A program made the translations under genes and the position numbers. Below are positions 58,976-64,000 of a stretch of DNA of 64,000 nucleotides, in pieces; the stretch's first letter is position 1; every line of letters starts with the position of its first letter. Under the pieces are notes generated by a model. That model did not search any database. It was not told the origin of the DNA and was given only the letters and a program-made list of their open reading frames with translations. The stretch is from Cyrtodaria siliqua (Eukaryota; Mollusca; Bivalvia; Adapedonta; Hiatellidae): positions 1 through 64,000 of the forward strand of contig JAWPHD010005085.1 in NCBI GenBank assembly GCA_037043455.1, in the 5' to 3' direction.

Positions 58976-59692
58976 TAACAACGACTCATCTTTCGCACCA
59001 AATCATCAGAACATCCTAACTGAACAGCTGCAGATGCTGCCCCTATGCGAAAAGAATGTGATATATACCTATTAGGATCTAATCCCAAGAATATCACAAT
59101 GTATCTGAATTTCTCCGTCACATAACCATAGGATACCGGAGTCCCATCTAGAAATTGAAACAGGGGGCCATTTGTATGCGTATGCAAATCGAGATATTCT
59201 TGCAATGACAACACGGGGCTTGCTTCTGGGCGACAGTTTTTGTACCCATTGTAGGAAATGTTACGCCCTTTCTTTGCATTAAATGATCCGCTACTCCGCC
59301 TGATGTCAAGCAGACTAAACCCATTCTTAGAAACAAACTATAAACTGTTGTAAAATGTTCCCGAATCAGAATATGTTCACCCCATCGCCTTTAACCGACG
59401 GTATCGCGTTTACCAACCTCTGAAATATAGACAAACTGAACGGAAGCCTCGTGTCAGGTTAACTACCTATCCTGAAAGCACCTTTAATAAAATAATTCAC
59501 CAAGAACGATTGCATCGGGTCTGCGAAACGTAATAATGTGTGAACAAAACATATTGCATATGCCTGCGTTGCAATAGTACTGGCCGAATAACCAGAATCA
59601 AATAGCATAGCTAAATAATTAACATATGACACGATGCTATAGGCAACATTGAATGCAACATGCTCGAAGACATATAATTTACAACTTTGTCC
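58927..59692 (-). pseudogene. DIRS/Ngaro-type tyrosine recombinase, unit B
   Basis: Counterpart of 28460-29228. SHSFRIGAA is kept, but the conserved Trp of the RW box is Cys (SRCYSDALHNYI), and the core-binding part is further damaged. It is non-functional. Confidence 0.75.
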
Positions 59693-59806
59693 CAGGCACG
59701 CTTATATGAATATTTGAACTATTTGCAAGTGACGCACTTATGACATTTGTGGATGTCTGCGTCAGATTCTTAAACAGGATTGTGGGCTTTGTGTCGGACA
59801 TTGCTC

Positions 59807-59964
59807 TCACCATGGAGCCATTTTCCGCGCATTCTTAAATTGAAAACGTGAACATAATATTGAGTTGTACCGTTCTGGTTGATGTTAAAACCAAGTTGCC
59901 CATAATCATCCGGATAAATAAGAAGTAGGCAAAATGCATCCTGAATATCTGTCTTAGCCTGCGA
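59807..59964 (-). pseudogene. RT fragment of the DIRS-like element, unit B
   Basis: Counterpart of 29340-29497, with the same KTDIQDAFCLLPIYPDD block and minor changes downstream. Confidence 0.55.
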
Positions 59965-60280
59965 TCACAATCCTGTCTGCGAATAGAAAGTACAAAGCAA
60001 CTCTGGAAGCAGATACAATACATTGTTTTCCATAGTTCGACCTATTCTGGGCATCCACCAGATCTGATTTCAGTGACTGTGTTTACATTCTGTCAACGTT
60101 AATGAAATCAGTTGGCAATGAAATCAGATAATACCAGGCATTTAGCCGCAGGAACGGAAGTGCGAACGATACACGATGCGTTATCTGATAAACACGAGTA
60201 ACAGCGAAAATGAATCAGATACATCACCATAATTAAAAACATATTAATACGAGAAAGTTTAAATACTATATTAAGTATTG

Positions 60281-60283
<3 letters not shown>

Positions 60284-60338
<55 letters not shown>
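60284..60338. repeat. (CT)n microsatellite, unit B
   Basis: About 27 CT units, uninterrupted. Confidence 0.95.
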
Positions 60339-60341
<3 letters not shown>

Positions 60342-60843
60342 TTGTACACGTACATGGTAGCAACATACACCCAGTTGACATGAATGTACATTATCGCCTA
60401 CTATTATTAAATAGTGTCTGACTGCATATGACTCGGTCTTTAATATAGTGTACGCCGCACTCCCATACTTTTATAAGCGGTGAAATCAAATGTACAGATC
60501 TACAGTACAATATATGAATGAAATATACATAACTTATTAGACATCAGCTACCTTGGCTAGTGACCACAGCAGCACGGATGGTGTCGAAACAGCTTTCGGT
60601 TCTCCACGGATATCAAATGAGTGCTATCGGCTGCAGACAATTTATGTGGACGTTGATCATACTGCCTGCCGCCACCCGAACTGGCAGAAGCATGCATAAT
60701 CTGTCGAGGTGAGGATGTCTTGATAAACCAATCGCAGTAAACCGGATAAAAGTCGTCCTTCGACTACAGCTCAAGAAACATTAATGGCGGATTCACGCCT
60801 TTGCCACTATGTCTAATCTTCAACGATCTGTAGGCAGATAATA

Positions 60844-62601
60844 CACTAGTCAAAATTGCTAACCGATCACTTGTTATTTTCTTATTTATTTGTCTCAGAA
60901 AAATAAAATATATGTGAAATTGGAAATAAATGTATTGAAAAATGTTCTATAAGTAATCACATCAGTAAAGCAAAGTATTTTATGAATTTCAAAGAAGTTT
61001 ATTGTATCGAAATTCATAGATACCAGTAATTTCAAAATTGACAAAAATCAATATCGCGTATGACAGCCGTTTGCGTGTACAACAGCTAAACAGCGTTGTC
61101 GCATGGAATTTATGTAGTTATGTAGAAAACGCTGAGGTATGTTATTCCAAACCTTGACAATGTCCCTTGTGAGGTCAGCAATATTTTGTTGCCTTGGTAA
61201 CTGTCGCACACGACGGTCGATTTCGTCCCACACATGTTCGATTGGATTTAAATCCGGACTACATGGCGGCCACTCCATTATTCGAATGTTGTTGCCCTGA
61301 AGTAGCTGACGGGTAGTTCTTGCAGTATGGCAAGGTGCATTGTCTTGCATGAATGTCATCCCACGGTTAGCGCGAATATGGGGAATAAGCGTTGGTCGAA
61401 GTATTTGTTGCTGGTATTGGATTGCGTTCAGGTTTCCTCGAACAACCACCATATCAGTTTTAGTGTGCAAACTAATACCTCCCCAAACCATCACTGACCC
61501 TCCTCCAAAATGAGATCTTTCGTTGACGCAATTATCCGAATATCGTTCCCCATGTCGTCGATAAATTCGCTCTCTGCCGTCAGACTTCTGAAGATTAAAT
61601 CTGGACTCATCTGTAAAGGCGACATTTGCCCAGTCTGCTCTGGTGAACCTCAAATACCTTCTGGCCCACTGAAGCCGAATTCGCCGGTGTCTTCCAGTCA
61701 ATACTAATCCCACAAAATGTCTTCTCGCTCTCAATCCCATGATCCGTAGTCGATTTCGTACTCTTTGATCACTCACGTTTCTATTATGGACGCCTATTAA
61801 ACGTCTGGCAATATCTGTCGCTGTTATTCTTCTATTACGAAGGTGTGTTACAAGGATGTAGCGATCTTGACGCTGCGTTGTCACACGTCTTTTTGGCCTT
61901 CGGTAAAGGTCATCAACACTTCCGGTGCGATTGCACTTGAGCCAAAGGTCGTAAATTGTTGAAAAACGTCTGTTGACTGTTCTGGCTACCTATAAATATA
62001 AAACAACTCATTCTTGCGACTTTTTCAGAAATAATGAACATGGTTAGACAGAATCATGTACGAACGAACAAACGAAGTGACGGACGGACGGACGGACAGA
62101 CAAGTAAACTTATGAATAAACTAACCTGCCAGAAGGATGAGGAATATTATAATACACAATACTGGACTTGAAATAGAGAAAATAAAACGTTGAAAATCGA
62201 TTAAATAAATTAATAAAAATGAACAAATTACGCAATGTCCTTTACCTGCCGAATCGAAGTACCAGCAATAATCATACCGACGGCCCGTCCACGCTCTTCC
62301 GTTGTCATCCGACGCATTTTTTATTTAATTTTTAGTAAGTTTTTGTTTGGGATTGAAACGATAAACAATTCCGAGAACACAAACACACGTTCAAATCTTA
62401 CCTCGTGCAGCACGGGATAATAATGCGATTTCGCGCCAAAATAAGCCACGAGACCGGAAGTGCGGATTTTGAAGTTACAAAATGTATTGATCGTTTTGTT
62501 TGCTGCTCATATTTATTTGTATGAAATATCAACTCAAAATATACAATATTTGATATAATATTCCAAATAATAAAATGACCGGTTAGCAATTTTGACCAGT
62601 G
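60844..62601 (-). mobile_element. Tc1-like transposon, 1.76 kb, apparently complete
   Basis: TA flanks both sides (60842-60843 and 62602-62603). Unit A has the empty TA at 30402. The terminal inverted repeats of about 26 bp are CACTAGTCAAAATTGCTAAC on the left and CACTGGTCAAAATTGCTAAC read inward from the right. The transposase on the minus strand is full length if one intron is removed. An intact gene, good ends and an empty site together point to recent movement. Confidence 0.93.
61048..62317 (-). CDS. Tc1-like DD34E transposase with one intron
   Basis: Two exons on the minus strand: 62317-62246 (24 codons, MRRMTTEERGRAVGMI...) and 61989-61048 (313 codons plus stop). A 256-bp GT-AG intron separates them (CAG|GTAAAG, TTTATAG|GTAGCC). 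The splice restores the reading IRQ-VARTVNRRFSTI, typical of a Tc1 helix-turn-helix. Without splicing a stop follows within a few codons. The DDE triad is FTDESRFNL, FMQDNAPCHTA and DLNPIEHVWD, with 34 residues between the second D and the E. Total of 337 residues, normal for Tc1. It binds the inverted ends and cuts and pastes the element at TA. The exon structure is inferred from sequence. Confidence 0.88.
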
Positions 62602-62603
62602 TA

Positions 62604-62679
62604 CACAGATGATCAGAACATAGAACATATCACACATGCATTCACTAACATCCTTTAATAGCTTTTCCAAATAAACTAT
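62604..62679. other. Shared DNA right of the Tc1 insertion
   Basis: Resumes the match to 30404 onwards. Confidence 0.5.
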
Positions 62680-64000
62680 ATACAATCGACCGTTATGTAC
62701 CTATACCAGGAACAAACATCACATATGATACATATACTCAGTTGCAAAAGAAAGTGTACACTTTGAAAATTTTACTTAACACCCTATCCTCTTTATCAAG
62801 CGACAATCCCTTAAAAATTCAACCTATTGAAATACAAATGACAATATGATAGTGATTGGCAATGGAATGATAAGAACGTTGGTACCAAACATGGAATATT
62901 CATTTTTGAATTTGTCAATTTAATTCTAAAAAATCTTTCAAGACTGTTTGATACCTATATCAAGGAACAAACTACATCACATATGATCAATATGCCGTAA
63001 TGTGATATAGTTTGCTCCTTGGTATAGCTATATCCAGGTACAACAACATGAAATATGGTGTAGCGACTGTTATGTACCTACACCAAGGTACAACACCTCA
63101 AATATGGTATAAAGACTATTTGCTACCTATACCAAGGAACAAACTATATATGACAAATATGCCGTTCAATACCTATACCAAGGTACAACAAATCAAATAT
63201 GATATATAGCCTGTTTGATACTTATACCAAGGAACAACTTACATCACATATGATACAAACACAGAACAATACCTACACCAAGGTACGACACATCAAGTAT
63301 GATAAAAATACTTTTGATACCTATACCAAGGAACAAACTACATCCCATATGATAAATATGCCGTCCAATACCTATACGAAGGTACAACAAGTGTAGCGAC
63401 TGTTATGTACCTATACGAAGGTACACATATCACATATGGTATACCGACTGCTATGTACCTATACGAAGGTACACATATCACATATGGTATAACGACTGAT
63501 TGATACCTATACCAAGGAGCAAACTACATCACATATGATAAATATGCCTTTCAATACCTATACCAAGGTACAACAACCTGAAATATGGTATACCGACTGT
63601 TATGTACCTATACCAAGGAGCAAACATCAGATATGATACATATATAGTTCCATACCTATACGAAGGCGCAACAACATCAAATATGATATACATCACATAC
63701 GATACATATACAGTTCAATACCTATACCAAGATACAACACATCAAATATGATATATATACTGTTTGATACCTATACCAAGGAACAAATTACATGACATAT
63801 GATAGGACATATATAGTTCAATACCTAACCAAAGTACAACAACCTAAAATATGATATACACACGGATATGTATCTATACTAAGGAAAAAACATCACATCT
63901 GATAATACATATATAGTTCAAATACTTTATGAAGGTACAACAACGTGACGTATTGTACAGTACCATATACCAAGGTACAACAGCATCACATCTGCTACAT
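62680..64000. repeat. Minisatellite of ACCTATACCAAGGTACAACA type, unit B
   Basis: Counterpart of 30480-31801, with one extra GTACCTATACGAAGGTACAC unit near 63455. It runs to the window edge. Confidence 0.9.

Larger units (their letters stand above)
45376..64000 (+). repeat. Unit B of the large direct segmental duplication
   Basis: The start matches 2938 and the end is cut by the window. Same order and orientation as unit A, but with its own insertions at 46118-48271, 54417-57149 and 60844-62601, and its own repeat counts. Confidence 0.9.

Overview
This is eukaryotic DNA, AT-rich and crowded with repeats. It has spliced genes, satellites, tRNA-derived SINEs, LINE fragments, an LTR retrotransposon, a DIRS-type remnant and a Tc1-like transposon. 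The mix of elements, and a small secreted arginine/cysteine-rich peptide gene, fit a lophotrochozoan animal. A bivalve mollusc is my best guess, by inference; nothing in the window fixes the species.

The layout is dominated by a large direct duplication. Unit A starts near 2938 and unit B near 45376 (42,438 bases later). B can be followed to the window edge at 64000, where it matches A near 31800. The two copies are nearly identical wherever they align. They differ by clean presence/absence of mobile elements, so each copy supplies the 'empty site' of the other's insertions. A alone has a 3.9-kb foldback element (3463-7359), a 472-bp insertion (19440-19911), an LTR retrotransposon (20251-27929) and a 4.8-kb segment (12001-16765). 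B alone has a 2.15-kb insertion with 469-bp direct terminal repeats (46118-48271), an amplified 28-bp satellite, a LINE fragment (54417-57149) and a Tc1-like transposon (60844-62601). This could be a true head-to-tail duplication or two alleles joined by an assembly error.

The best candidates for host genes are two copies of a spliced gene (10384-11016 and 50716-51348). It encodes a 91-residue secreted precursor whose mature part has 21 arginines, no lysine or acidic residue, and two identical-spacing six-cysteine modules. It looks like a defensin-type antimicrobial peptide. A small eight-cysteine ORF lies about 1.2 kb upstream of each copy and may be an orphan exon.

Between the units' shared parts (31.8-45.4 kb) lie a higher-order satellite with an ~872-bp monomer and a 3.1-kb superperiod (33696-39209), a long CAA/CAC microsatellite, and an unusual 41.4-45.0 kb region. 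In that region a GGTAACGT motif recurs in one orientation on the right and in the opposite orientation on the left, around a broken copy of an uncharacterised protein family.

The LTR element is notable. Its 1211-codon ORF runs Gag, protease, integrase, and it ends in a motif normally found at the end of RNase H. This implies the rare protease-integrase-RT order (Gmr1-like) with RT and RNase H deleted in frame. Most other open frames are repeats read through, not genes.
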